Assembly (NCBI GenBank): GCA_016703005.1 | Contig: JADJCX010000033.1 | Coordinates: 434,001 to 498,000, forward strand | From: Flavobacteriales bacterium | GTDB lineage: Bacteria; Bacteroidota; Bacteroidia; Flavobacteriales_F; PHOS-HE28 | Length of the DNA stretch: 64,000 nucleotides | Direction: 5' to 3' | Shown here: positions 7,817 through 17,648 of the stretch, in pieces | Layout of the letters: each line of letters starts with the position of its first letter | Numbering within the stretch: position 1 is the first letter of the stretch | Translations under genes and position numbers: made by a program | Notes under the pieces: model-generated | Database searches by the model: none | Told to the model about the DNA's origin: nothing | The model's input: the letters and a program-made list of their open reading frames with translations, nothing else

Positions 7817-9693
7817 ATGAGTTTGATCTCCCGCCAGGCCCGCATTGCCCTTTGCTGTCTATCCCTTCCTGCTGGGCCGATGGCCTTGGCCCAATGCGAC
7901 AGCTGGCAGCAGCACGTGAAATACACCATGGAGGTATCACCGATACCCGCACCCACGCGTTCGATGGATCCTCCAGGATCGTCTATACCAATAGCAGCCC
8001 GGACACGCTGCGCGAAGTCTTCTTTCATCTCTACTTCAATGCTTTCCAACCGAACAGCGAAATGGACATGCGCTCCCGGACCATTGCCGATCCGGACCCA
8101 CGTGTGCAGGACCGCATCCTGAAGCTGAAGCCCGAAGAACAAGGACGGTTGACGGTGAATTCGTTGCTGCAAGAAGGGATCCCCACCAGGCTTGAGCACA
8201 GGGGTACGGTGCTGAAGGTGTTCTTAAGCTCACCGATCCTCCCGCGAAGCACAGCAACTTTCGACCTCGACTTCACCGGACAAGTGCCGAAACAGATACG
8301 CCGCAGTGGGCGAGACAATGCCGAAGGCATCAGCTATAGTATGACGCAGTGGTATCCGAAGCTTGCCGAGTATGACCATCATGGTTGGCACGCGACGCCG
8401 TATGTGGGCCGTGAATTCCATGGCGTATGGGGCGATTTCGATGTGAAACTCACCTTGGACAGCAGCTTCACCATTGCGGCGACCGGTGTTTTGCAGAACC
8501 CTACGCAGATTGGCCATGGTTATGGGGTGAAAGACAATTCGGTGGCTGCGGCCAACGGTCAGCTCACGTGGCATTTCGTGGCCGAAAACGTCCATGACTT
8601 CGCGTGGAGCGCGGACCCGGATTACGTGCACGAGCAATTGCAAATGCCGGATGGACCATTGTTGCACGTATTCTTTCAGCCTTCCGGTGCCGAGAGCGTC
8701 AACAATTGGCACCAACTAGCCGCTTACATGGCAAAGAGCTTTGCTTTCATGAGCGAGCATTTCGGCAAGTACCCTTGGCCGCAATACAGCTTCGCGCAAG
8801 GCGGCGATGGTGGCATGGAGTACCCCATGCTGACGCTAATTACCGGTAAGCGGGGACTCGGGAGTCTGGTGGGTGTCAGCGTGCACGAAAGTGTTCACAG
8901 TTGGTACTACGGTGCTTTAGCGAGCAACGAAGGCAAGTATGCTTGGATGGATGAAGGCTTCACCGAATATGCGAGCAGCGAGGCCATGCGCCATCTTTTC
9001 GGTGGGGTGGGCGATCCACACCTCGATGGCTACAAGGGCTACTTCGATCTGGTGAAGAGCGGGAACGACGAGCCATTGAGCGTGCACGCCGATCACTTTC
9101 TCACCAACCATGCTTACGGCACGAGCGCCTATACGAAAGGCGAAATGTTCCTGCACCAGCTCAGCACGGTGATCGGGGACAAGACCGTGCACACAGGAAT
9201 GCTCGATCTCTGGAATGCATGCGCCTTCAAGCATCCGGAGCCGATCGACGTGAAGCGTGTGATGGAGAAGCGTAGCGGGATCGAACTTGATTGGTACTTC
9301 GATGAATGGATCAACACTACGCGCACGCTGGACTATACTGTTTCTGGGATCGAGCGAACGAAGGACTCGGTGCGTGTTACGCTAAAGCGCTTGGGTGACC
9401 AACTGATGCCAGTGGATGTTGAAGTGCTCTTTGACGATAGCAGTAAGGCGATGGTGCATGTGCCGTTATCGCTGATGTTGGGTGAAAAGGCCAACGGATC
9501 GGAGGCCTATTCCTTCACAACCGTGGCGCCTTGGACATGGACACATTTTACGTACAGCTTCAACGTTGCGGTACCCAAGAAGAGGAGAGTGTTGAGCGTA
9601 GCGATCGACCCGACCAAGAGGATGGCGGACATTGCCCGTGAGAACGACCGTTTGGAACTTCCGGAAGGGGAGAAGGCCATTAACAGAGAGTAG
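7817..9693 (+). CDS. M1-family zinc metallopeptidase (frame break near the N-terminus)
   Basis: Secreted aminopeptidase-like protein. The exopeptidase motif GGMEY and the zinc site HESVH, followed 18 residues later by E in NEGKYAWMDEGFTEY, are intact. The ATG at 7817 opens a signal peptide (MSLISRQARIALCC..., ending ALAQ) and reads to YTMEV near 7934. The homologous continuation (ITDTRTHAFDG) is one frame over, so one base is missing near 7934-7938. Downstream of that the frame is open to the TAG at 9691-9693. Reading only the downstream frame gives an ATG at 7768, which yields an implausible N-terminus. Monocistronic or read with the dlt genes 56 bases downstream. Confidence 0.85.
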
Positions 9694-9749
9694 TTCCCTT
9701 GCACGTTCGGTCCTGGGTTGCTGGTACATTCGCACGCAAGCACTTGGCT

Positions 9750-9989
9750 ATGGATACGGAAGGCATGAAGGAGATCATCAAGCGCGAAGTAGAAACGGTG
9801 GTCTTCCGTAGCGTCAACGAAACCGACGCACTGCTCGACCAGAACATCTTGGACAGCGTTGGGGCCGTGGATCTTGCGGTTGCTTTGGAGGGGGCGTTCG
9901 GCATCAGCATACCGTTCGTGGACATCAATAAGCAGCACTTCCAAAGCGTGCTCACCTTGCTCGCATACGTTCAAAAGAAGAAGGCTTGA
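9750..9989 (+). CDS. dltC: DltC-like acyl/peptidyl carrier protein
   Basis: 79 residues, the normal size for a carrier protein. Ser of the DSV motif in DQNILDSVGAVDLA is the expected 4'-phosphopantetheine attachment site, followed by a typical helix (LAVALEGAFGISIPF). I chose the ATG at 9750 because the 17 residues before it are not carrier-like. First gene of a dlt-type operon: it would hold the activated amino acid (D-alanine in the classical system) as a thioester for transfer by the DltB MBOAT. Its stop overlaps the next gene's start by four bases (TTGA). Confidence 0.85.
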   Translation: MDTEGMKEIIKREVETVVFRSVNETDALLDQNILDSVGAVDLAVALEGAFGISIPFVDINKQHFQSVLTLLAYVQKKKA

Positions 9990-11206
9990 GCGATTCACCG
10001 GCACCGGTCCGGTCGGATCCCCAAGGGAATTGGGATCATCCTTTGGCGTTATTGCTTGCATGTGCTTTGCTGTGGATGGTTTCTCCGTTGATCGTTACCG
10101 GCACCGGCCAAGACGGAAAGCGCAGAACAGACCCACTCGACTTTCGCGGCCATTGTCAGGGTATCTGGACAACTACCGGACCGAGCCATATCTCTCTTCA
10201 CTGCTTGCAGGAACGTTCGCCGATGGTTCGAGCATCGTGCTCTTCGGCTCATCGGAACTTGCGACCGAGGATCACCCGGCCAAGCCGGTGAATTTCTTCA
10301 ACAAACGCCTGAAACAGCCGTTGTTGGCCATAGGGCACGACGGCAACCAATGCCTTTCGATCCATAGCCAGTTGATCACTGCAGGTGGCGACTTGTCGAA
10401 GGCCAAACTGGCCATCTTGCTCTCGCCGAGCTGGTTCGGTGGTACGCCTGGAAAGAGAGGCACGGAACTCTCTTGTTTCTTGGAGTACAATCCCTCGCCT
10501 TCGTTGTACAGGCTTGCGGATCGGGTGGCGAATGGTGACTCGCTCGTTCGGCCGGCGCAGCAGTATTTGTTGCAACACGCCAACGACCTCAGCACTGCCG
10601 AGCCGATCGTGAAGTACCTCGTGCAGAGTGGTTCAACGCTCAACACGGCCAAGTATTCGTTCGCCCTGCCAATGACCCGCAACCTGATGGTCAGGGCGCA
10701 ACCCACGATGATGTTGAAGCCGCAACTGCAGATGTCGAGCGACTTCAGTTCGACTGCCACAGTTGATGTTCCCGAGTGGCAAAGCCTCTACGCCGATGCT
10801 GTGTATGCTCATCTATCGGCGTGCACCAACAACGATGTTTTCATCAACGATGACTTCTATTCGACATACATCAATGGGGATACCCGCTTGCTCAGGCCGC
10901 TCGCTATTGAAGAGAATCGTGAGTTCCAGGATCCGCTCGCACTGTTGGACTATTTGGTTGTCAATGAACGCGGATCCGGTGTTCATCGTGCAGCCCGTGA
11001 ACCCGTACGTATACACCGATCTTGATGCGTTCGATCCGACGATCCAGCGGATCAAGGAGGAACTGCGATCACGGGATTTCGCCTACCTCGATCTCTGGGC
11101 AAAGGACACTGCGCATTTTGAACCAGGTGTGTTGACCGATGCTGCACATCTCGGTGCTTATGGTTGGTATCGCGTGGACAGCATGATCATGGCCCATTTC
11201 CAATGA
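9986..11206 (+). pseudogene. dltD: DltD-like membrane-anchored esterase, two frame breaks
   Basis: Start is most likely TTG at 9986, overlapping dltC. An N-terminal membrane helix (LALLLACALLWMVSPLIV) is followed by the DltD hallmark GSSEL (serine nucleophile region) in SIVLFGSSELATEDH, then LAILLSPSWFGG, and near the end VQPVNPYVY and DAAHLGAYGW (the catalytic D/H region). The N-terminus is in frame 2, the stretch from about 10120 to 10965 in frame 1, and the C-terminus back in frame 2. The protein logic is continuous across both breaks, so I read two indels rather than decay. DltD completes transfer of D-alanyl groups on the outer side of the membrane in classical systems. Confidence 0.75.
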
Positions 11207-11352
11207 CGCGTGCGATCAACCCTTGGCGCACCGCCAAATGGACGGTGATCTATGCGGCCCTTGGTATCGGACTGTGGTGGCTGCACAACCCGTTCGAGGT
11301 TTCGATGGAAGCCGCGGCCAGCGCCGTGAAGTTCGTGTACCAGCAGTTCTAG
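11203..11352 (+). CDS. dltX: DltX-like small membrane protein
   Basis: 49 residues with one hydrophobic helix (WTVIYAALGIGLWWL) and a short C-terminal tail ending AVKFVYQQF. ATG at 11203 overlaps the dltD stop by ATGA and the stop lies three bases before dltB. In Gram-positive dlt operons a peptide of about 50 residues, DltX, has one membrane helix, and its C-terminal end is thought to carry the alanyl group to DltD. Size, topology and operon position fit, but sequence identity to known DltX cannot be judged by eye. Confidence 0.65.
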   Translation: MTRAINPWRTAKWTVIYAALGIGLWWLHNPFEVSMEAAASAVKFVYQQF

Positions 11353-11355
11353 CGA

Positions 11356-12498
11356 ATGCTCCCATTCGCCACCATAGAGTTCTACTTCCTGTTCGCCTTG
11401 GTGGTGGCGCTGTTGTACCTCCTGAAAACCATCGTCGGGCAGCGCGTGACACTTGGCACGGCGCTCTTGACGGTGAGCGTTGGGTTTGCGGCCATCTATT
11501 ATCCGAAGCCGATCCAGCTATTGCTCTTCACGGCATACCAGTGCCTTTTCTGCTGGCTCCTTTTGTTCAAGTGGCAACGCCTGCACAAGCTGCTCGGCAG
11601 CCTCCTGCTCGCGCTGCCCATGGTGTTGGTGAAGTTCAATGTGGAAACGGATATCCTTTCGTTCGCCGGTCTCAGCTATATCACCTTCCGCTGTCTGCAA
11701 GTGTATCTGGATGGCGACCTCCTGCGCGATCGGTTCGCATTCGGAACGTTCATCACGTTCCTGCTCTTCACGCCGAGTCTGCTTGTCGGCCCCATCGATC
11801 GATACGAGCGCTTCAAAAGCGATATCGACGATGGATGGGGGCGGTTGAACAAGGCTTCGTTCGTGGCGGGTTGGGAGTTCTTCGTGCTCGGGTTGTTGCA
11901 CAAGTTCGTGCTCGCCGAACTCGCCGATCGCTTCTGGCTTTCGCACATACCGGCCGACAGCAGCGCATTGGTCGACATGGCCAACACCATGTATGCGTAC
12001 ACCGTGTACCTCTATTTCGATTTCGCGGGCTATTCGCTGCTGGCCATGGGCTTGGGGCGCATGATGGGTATTGCGCTGCCGTTCAACTTCGACAAGCCCT
12101 GGCTGGTGAGCAACCCGCCCGAGTTCTGGAAACGATGGCACGTGAGCCTCGGCGATTGGCTGCGCGACTACTTCTTCCGGCCCATCTATAAGAGCCTGAG
12201 CGGTGTGCAACGCTTGCGCACGTGGCCTTTGCTCCGGCAGAACATCGCGCTGTTCAGCACCTTCCTGCTCATGGGTTTCTGGAACGGCTTGGAGCCGCAC
12301 TACATTCTCAGCGGTGCACTATTCGGCCTCTATTCGGTGGTGTACAACAGCTACCAGCACCAGAGCCGCAAACACAAGTGGAACCTTTGGGGCACTATGC
12401 CGGAGTGGACCGTGAAGGCCATCTCCATATTCATCATGGTCAATCTCTGTTGCTTCGCGCTCTACATCTTCAGTGGGCGCTTCCCATACTTGCACTGA
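11356..12498 (+). CDS. dltB: DltB-like MBOAT O-acyltransferase
   Basis: 380 residues with many membrane helices. MBOAT signatures are clear: YLYFDFAGYSLLAMGLGRMMG, the amphipathic PPEFWKRWHVSLGDWLRDY, and the catalytic histidine in MGFWNGLEPHYILSG. It ends in ALYIFSGRFP, as Gram-positive DltB does. The predicted role is to move an aminoacyl group from the DltC carrier to an acceptor outside the inner membrane. Within the operon it lies between the DltX-like gene and dltA with gaps of only 3 bases. The acceptor in a Bacteroidota cell, which has no teichoic acid, is unknown. Confidence 0.85.
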   Translation: MLPFATIEFYFLFALVVALLYLLKTIVGQRVTLGTALLTVSVGFAAIYYPKPIQLLLFTAYQCLFCWLLLFKWQRLHKLLGSLLLALPMVLVKFNVETDILSFAGLSYITFRCLQVYLDGDLLRDRFAFGTFITFLLFTPSLLVGPIDRYERFKSDIDDGWGRLNKASFVAGWEFFVLGLLHKFVLAELADRFWLSHIPADSSALVDMANTMYAYTVYLYFDFAGYSLLAMGLGRMMGIALPFNFDKPWLVSNPPEFWKRWHVSLGDWLRDYFFRPIYKSLSGVQRLRTWPLLRQNIALFSTFLLMGFWNGLEPHYILSGALFGLYSVVYNSYQHQSRKHKWNLWGTMPEWTVKAISIFIMVNLCCFALYIFSGRFPYLH

Positions 12499-12501
12499 GC
12501 C

Positions 12502-13999
12502 ATGCACTTCGACATCGTAACCGGCCGCTTCGAGGACCTTGATCATGCGCAAGAGAAGCTTGCGCTGGTGGCAAGTGATCGCGACTTGTCATGGTCGCAG
12601 TTGAAGCAAGAAGTGGAGCGACTTTCGGAAATACTCGCCGCACTCACATTGCCCAAAGGTCACCCGATCATAGTGTATGGCCACAAGCGGGCGTCAATGG
12701 TGGTCGCTATGCTGGCGTGCATCGCCAGCGATCATCCATACATCCCCGTCGACACCGTGGTGCCGATGGAACGCGTGAAGCGGATACTGGCAATGACCAA
12801 AGCCCAGGTGGTCATCAACTGCACTGGGGAAGAATTGGTTCTGGATGTGCCGTTGGTCGTCGCCGAAGGTCTGGTGGAACGAAGGCACGAGCCCGACTTC
12901 ATTGAAAGCATTCCATTTCGCGCGAAAGATCCTATCCGTTACATCATTTTCACCAGTGGCAGCACCGGTGAACCGAAGGGTGTGCAGATCACGCGCGATG
13001 CAGCGGGTTCTTTCCTCAGATGGATGGCCAACGATTTCGGCTTCGGCACGGACGATGTTCTTCATCAACCAAGCGCCCTTCAGTTTCGACCTGAGCGTGT
13101 ATGAACTGTTCACCGCGCTACACCTCGGCGGAACCCTCCTGTTGAACGATGCGGCAACGTGCAAGGACTCACAGCGGTTCATTTCGCGTATAGCCCACTA
13201 CGGAGGAAGCGTGTGGGTAAGCACCCCGACGTTCGCATATCTCTACCTCACGGAGCCTGCGTTCGTGGCGGAAACATTGCCCTGCCTCCACAGCTTTCTG
13301 TTCTGTGGCGAAGCGCTGCCGAAGATGACCGCACAACGCTTGCTCGATCGTTTCCCAACATCACGAGTACTCAACACGTACGGACCGACAGAAGCAACGG
13401 TGGCCACAACGCTCATCGACGTTACCCGCGACGTGCTGGCGCAGTATCCTGACATGCCCGTGGGTTATCCGAAGCCGGAAGGGAATGTGCGCACAACTCC
13501 TGACGGGACCCGCGATGAACCCGGCGAGATCGAGATCATTGGCCCGCATGTGAGCATCGGATACTTCAATGCCCCGGATCTTAATGCCCAGAAGTTCTTC
13601 GAAGTGGATGGACAGCGCGCATTCCGCACCGGCGACTATGGCTACTTCTATGATGGTATCCTGTTCTTCAACGGGCGCCGGGATGAGCAGGTGAAGCTCA
13701 ACGGCTTCCGCATCGAACTCGGTGATATCACTGCGCAGATGCTGGCCGTGCAAGGGGTTGCCGACGCAATTGCAGTACCGCTGAAAGTCGGTGAGGCGGT
13801 GAAGCGCATCATCGGCTTTGTGCGTGCGCAACCCGGCTCCGACAACCAACTGGTGCGTACCGAATTGCTGGCGCGGCTAAAGAAGGAACTGCCGGAATAC
13901 ATGGTGCCCGGCGACATTGTCTTCGTGGATGCATTCCCAGTGAACACGAGCCACAAGACCGACCGCAAGGCGCTCATTGAGGGCTACTTGAAGCGCTGA
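12502..13999 (+). pseudogene. dltA: DltA-like adenylating enzyme (amino acid--carrier protein ligase), one frame break
   Basis: ANL-superfamily enzyme of about 500 residues. The N-terminal half (frame 1) has the P-loop IIFTSGSTGEPKG. After a one-base indel near 13060 (GTDDV, then FINQAPFSFDLS in frame 2) the rest carries FCGEALP, NTYGPTEAT, RTGDYG and the C-terminal lysine region THKTDRKAL-type (NTSHKTDRKAL). It activates an amino acid as the adenylate and loads DltC. Its TGA stop abuts the stop of the opposite-strand hydrolase inside one TGATCA. The break is in an otherwise perfectly conserved region, so a sequencing or assembly indel is likely. Confidence 0.8.
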
Positions 14000-14977
14000 T
14001 CACTGTGGGATCAGCAGTCGCACAAGCAGGTTGTTGAACTCTTTCTTCTGCTCAACGTTCGCGACATGTCCGGCTTCTTCAATGATCACCAAGTGGTCGG
14101 CAGGCAGGTTGTTCCGGTGGTGGATACCTACACCTACTTGCAGCGGGATCAACTCGTCGTGACGGCCCCATATCACATACACGGGCATCGGCCAACGGTA
14201 CACCTTGGTGGCATACTGCGCTTCGCGTTCGAGGAGATCGCTGAGCAGCGCGGTCTGCGCATCATGGTACGGCTTGATATAGCGCTCGTTCACTTGCCGC
14301 AGAATGAACTTTGGTAGTGATGGGTCATCGTATACCGAGATGAGCACGGCCTTCCGTTGCCCTTCGGCATCGGTAGGGGAAAGCAGATCGAGAATGCCGT
14401 TGGTGCCAGCTGCAATGGCCACACTATCGGCCATGTGAGCGGTGTAGTCGCTGGCGGGGCCATCGTAGATCACTAAGGTGCGCGTGCGTTCGGGGTGCTG
14501 CTCGGCGAAGTTGGCCGCCATGGCGCCACCGTAGCTGTTGCCTACCACATGCACGGGCTCCTTGACGCCCAAACTGTCGAGCAACAGTGCCACATGGGCC
14601 ACCTGCGCATCCACGCTGTTGCCGCTGAAGTTCCAGGTGCTCTTTCCGTGGCCGATCAGGTCCGGTAGTATGAGGTCGAAATGCTTGCTCAGTTCTTTCG
14701 AGTTGCTGGCCCACTGGGTCATGCCGCTGCAGGTAATGCCGTGCAGCAAGAGCAGTTTTGGTTTGCCGGTGTCCCGGTACCAAGCGAAGCGCACTCCTTC
14801 GGGTGTGTTGAAGCTGTGCGGCTCGATGTCCAGTCGCTTGAGCTTTCCTTCTTGGAAATGCTCGTTCAGCTTCACCAAGTTGCATGAACCGAGCAGCAGC
14901 GTAACAACAGTGCCGTGTAGCAGTGAGGCTCTGCCCACCCCAAGCACCGTACTTCTTGAAAAGCTCGAAAATGACAT
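14000..14977 (-). CDS. Lipoprotein alpha/beta-hydrolase
   Basis: 325 residues from the ATG at 14977. That start gives a signal sequence with a lipobox (LLLGSC), so the protein is predicted to be a membrane-anchored lipoprotein. The alpha/beta-hydrolase core has HGITCSGMTQW, the nucleophile elbow GNSYGG, the acid region GRHDELIP and catalytic His in EEAGHVAN. An upstream in-frame ATG (15193) would overlap the DUF5916 gene heavily and adds non-signal sequence, so I reject it. The substrate is unknown: esterase, lipase or C-C hydrolase are all possible. Convergent with the dlt operon, and perhaps co-transcribed after the DUF5916 gene (29-base gap). Confidence 0.8.
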   Translation of the reverse strand: MSFSSFSRSTVLGVGRASLLHGTVVTLLLGSCNLVKLNEHFQEGKLKRLDIEPHSFNTPEGVRFAWYRDTGKPKLLLLHGITCSGMTQWASNSKELSKHFDLILPDLIGHGKSTWNFSGNSVDAQVAHVALLLDSLGVKEPVHVVGNSYGGAMAANFAEQHPERTRTLVIYDGPASDYTAHMADSVAIAAGTNGILDLLSPTDAEGQRKAVLISVYDDPSLPKFILRQVNERYIKPYHDAQTALLSDLLEREAQYATKVYRWPMPVYVIWGRHDELIPLQVGVGIHHRNNLPADHLVIIEEAGHVANVEQKKEFNNLLVRLLIPQ

Positions 14978-15006
14978 GCCCCCAAGGTAGCCGGTAGTGA
15001 CAAGGC

Positions 15007-17466
15007 TCACTGCTTCTTCGCCAGCATTTGCGCGTCGATGAAGTAGAGCACCTTCAGCGAGAAGCTGTTCACGCCCGGCGCTTCCCACGTGTTCCGCAGA
15101 TCGTCGAAGTAGTTCTGGGTGACTGTGCTTTGTTGCGTGAAGATGTTGTCCTTCCAGCCCAGCGTGAGTTCGCTTCCCGGGGCGAAGTTCCATCGGAGCA
15201 ATAGGTCCACAGTGAACGCATCGAAGTCCACATCGTGCATGGATGAACCATCCTCATTCAAGCCGGTATAGTCGGTGGGGCCCAGTTTGCCGTCCTCCAG
15301 TAGCAGGTGGTAGTCCACGTAATGTGCGCGGCTCCAGTAGTGCCTTGCGCGCGCCGAAAGAGACATGCGGTTGTTGAAGATGTATCGGCCCTCCAGCCCG
15401 ACTTCCGTTGTCCACTGGTCGCGGCGACCGAGGATGATGCTGTCGCCTTGGAACGCAACCCAGCCCACGTCCTCATCCTTGAACGAGTGTTCTGCCCCGA
15501 TGATGAAGAACAGTCGGTCGCTCGGGCGGAGGCGCGGCTCGATGGACGCGGTTGCGATACGACGGTCCAGCATGCCGTTCCCTTCCCCGTGATCGTTGAA
15601 GTGGCGGTAGGACCCATCCATATCGACTGCGAACGGTTTGTTGTAGTTGCTGCTGAGCCACGCCCGGCCAGCAACGTTCGTCGGGAATTCATACAACCGC
15701 CCCGGCACGCGCGCCTCGAACGGGTCGTAGGTGGTAACGGGCTCGGCGCGTATATGCCCGCCGTAGGCATTGAACTGCTTGGTGATCCAGAAGGTGTTCA
15801 ATTCCACCGCCAAGTTGAAGAAGTGGTCCGGCTGCACCACCCGCAAGTACTCGCCGACCAAAGCGGTGTTCCAGCGCATCCACCGGCCATTTGGCGTGTA
15901 GTTGGTATAGCTCAAGAACGGTTCCAGTCCCCGGAAGTTGGTGAACTGCCAAAAGCCCAGATCGTTCGGGTCGAAGTCGGGGGACACTTCGTTGTATTCA
16001 GCGCCGTAGTTCCAAGCGCCTCCGGTTTTCTGCAGTCCAGCGGAATAGGAGTAACCGGGATCCCGATCCAGGCCTTGGCCGAACTGCTGTGATACCCGCG
16101 CCGTGCCACCGCCTTGTAGCGTCCGCGACTTATTGTTGAGCCGGAAGTCAAGGGCCGTGGAGTTCGCGTCGTACGTCCCGCCGTCGCGCAGCACGTTGGT
16201 GTTGATGAGGCTCACGAAACCGTTGTTGGGCAGCAACTGGTCCGCAACCAGCACGCTGTAGTTCGTGAGCGGGTCGGTGAGCACGCGACGTTCGTTGCCC
16301 ACGCTATCGGTAACGGTGGCGTAGGTGCTGCGCGTAATGGCGTTCAGGAGGCCGAAGCCAAGGCCACGCCCATTCCTGCCGCTGACTTTCGTAGCGTTCA
16401 GCAACTTGCTTACTCCGGGGTCATTGGTCACTGTTTCGCCTGGTTCAAGTTCATCGCTCAAGGCCCCGCGCAGCAACGGAGTGCCACCGATCCTGCGGCT
16501 ATAGAACAACCCACCTCGGCGGAAGAGTTCGGTGCCTTCCGTGAAGAACTGCCGGTTCTCGTTGTACTGTACTTCGAAAGGGGAGAGGTTCAGCACCACG
16601 TTGTCGCTCACCACTTGTCCGAAGTCGGGTATCAGCGTCATATCCAACGTGTAGGCATCACTCAATCCGAGCTTCACATCCATGCCACCGTTGAAGGAAC
16701 TTGACCAGTCGCTGGCATCGGCGCCGCTTTGCGGGAAGTGCTGCGCATAGGCCGAGACGTAGGGATAGAGCATGAGGCGGAACGGCGAACGCACTTCACT
16801 GATCCCGTTGCACATACCGCACTGCGAAAGGAATCCATCGCGCTGCGGATCGATCGGCGCCCAGAACGACTTTTCGCGTTTGCGCCCCACGTGCCGAACG
16901 AAGTTCATGTTCCATTCCTGCACTTCGCCTTTGGGGAACCTGATCGCCGAATATGGGATCTTCATTTCCACCACCCAGCCGTTCGGGGTCAGCCCCACCG
17001 CGCTTTGCCAGACTGCGTTCCATGTCTCGTCCTCAGAGTCGTCGCTGAAGATGAAATCGAGTTGGACATTGGAGGAGGATACGTTGAACCCGAAGCCATT
17101 CAGGCCACTGCGATAAGGGTCGATGATCACCGAGAACCAATCGGTATTGGAGAACTCATCGCGCTCGCTCAATTGGAACATCAAGCTGTCCACGGAAGGG
17201 TCGTCCAAGTGCGCACCTACATACATGGCGTTGTCGTCGTAGATCACGCGCACCTTGCTCAGCAGTGTGGCCGGCTCGTTGGGCCGGGGTTCGTTCTGTA
17301 TGAATCCGTCCGCCTGGATCGCGGTGGACCATGCCAACTCATCCAGCACGCCGTCAACGGATATGCGCTCGGCCGTGCGCGAAGCCGTAAGCACTTTCTG
17401 CTGCCGGTTTTGCGCGTGTGCCGTCGACAGCAGAAAGCACGAGATGATGAGCAGGGGGGTGCGCAT
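15007..17466 (-). CDS. DUF5916 outer-membrane protein with CBM9-like domain
   Basis: 819 residues. Signal peptide MRTPLLIISCFLLSTAHA is followed by a family-9 carbohydrate-binding-like domain (about 25-230: ISVDGVLDELAW, GFIQNEPRPNEPA, YVGAHLDDPS, WSVIIDPY-like stretch) and a long beta-rich DUF5916 domain ending in alternating aromatic strands typical of an outer-membrane barrel. Bacteroidota carry many such proteins next to peptidases or hydrolases, but their role is not settled. The last strand ends KVLYFIDAQ. Confidence 0.85.
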   Translation of the reverse strand: MRTPLLIISCFLLSTAHAQNRQQKVLTASRTAERISVDGVLDELAWSTAIQADGFIQNEPRPNEPATLLSKVRVIYDDNAMYVGAHLDDPSVDSLMFQLSERDEFSNTDWFSVIIDPYRSGLNGFGFNVSSSNVQLDFIFSDDSEDETWNAVWQSAVGLTPNGWVVEMKIPYSAIRFPKGEVQEWNMNFVRHVGRKREKSFWAPIDPQRDGFLSQCGMCNGISEVRSPFRLMLYPYVSAYAQHFPQSGADASDWSSSFNGGMDVKLGLSDAYTLDMTLIPDFGQVVSDNVVLNLSPFEVQYNENRQFFTEGTELFRRGGLFYSRRIGGTPLLRGALSDELEPGETVTNDPGVSKLLNATKVSGRNGRGLGFGLLNAITRSTYATVTDSVGNERRVLTDPLTNYSVLVADQLLPNNGFVSLINTNVLRDGGTYDANSTALDFRLNNKSRTLQGGGTARVSQQFGQGLDRDPGYSYSAGLQKTGGAWNYGAEYNEVSPDFDPNDLGFWQFTNFRGLEPFLSYTNYTPNGRWMRWNTALVGEYLRVVQPDHFFNLAVELNTFWITKQFNAYGGHIRAEPVTTYDPFEARVPGRLYEFPTNVAGRAWLSSNYNKPFAVDMDGSYRHFNDHGEGNGMLDRRIATASIEPRLRPSDRLFFIIGAEHSFKDEDVGWVAFQGDSIILGRRDQWTTEVGLEGRYIFNNRMSLSARARHYWSRAHYVDYHLLLEDGKLGPTDYTGLNEDGSSMHDVDFDAFTVDLLLRWNFAPGSELTLGWKDNIFTQQSTVTQNYFDDLRNTWEAPGVNSFSLKVLYFIDAQMLAKKQ

Positions 17467-17586
17467 TGCCTTTTGCTTTCACATTCGGCGCGCGAAGGTG
17501 GTTATGCGCAGTGCAACAATGACGTGGGCCGATCACTGATAACCAAGGCCGTGATGAACGGTTTACCGGACTTCCACAACGCCAAC

Positions 17587-17625
17587 GCCCCGCACGCCAC
17601 CGAACGGACAGTGACAATGCGGGGC
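17587..17625 (-). terminator. Inverted repeat after the EF-G paralogue
   Basis: GCCCCGCA (17587-17594) and TGCGGGGC (17618-17625) are perfectly complementary with a 23-base loop. They lie downstream of the minus-strand EF-G gene stop at 17649. There is no T run, so terminator function is uncertain. Confidence 0.25.
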
Positions 17626-17648
17626 GCGCGACCGCGTGCAAGAAGGGG

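Noticed and set aside
13994..14002. Palindrome TGATCA between dltA and the hydrolase gene
   Set aside because: It is simply the two stop codons of convergent genes back to back.
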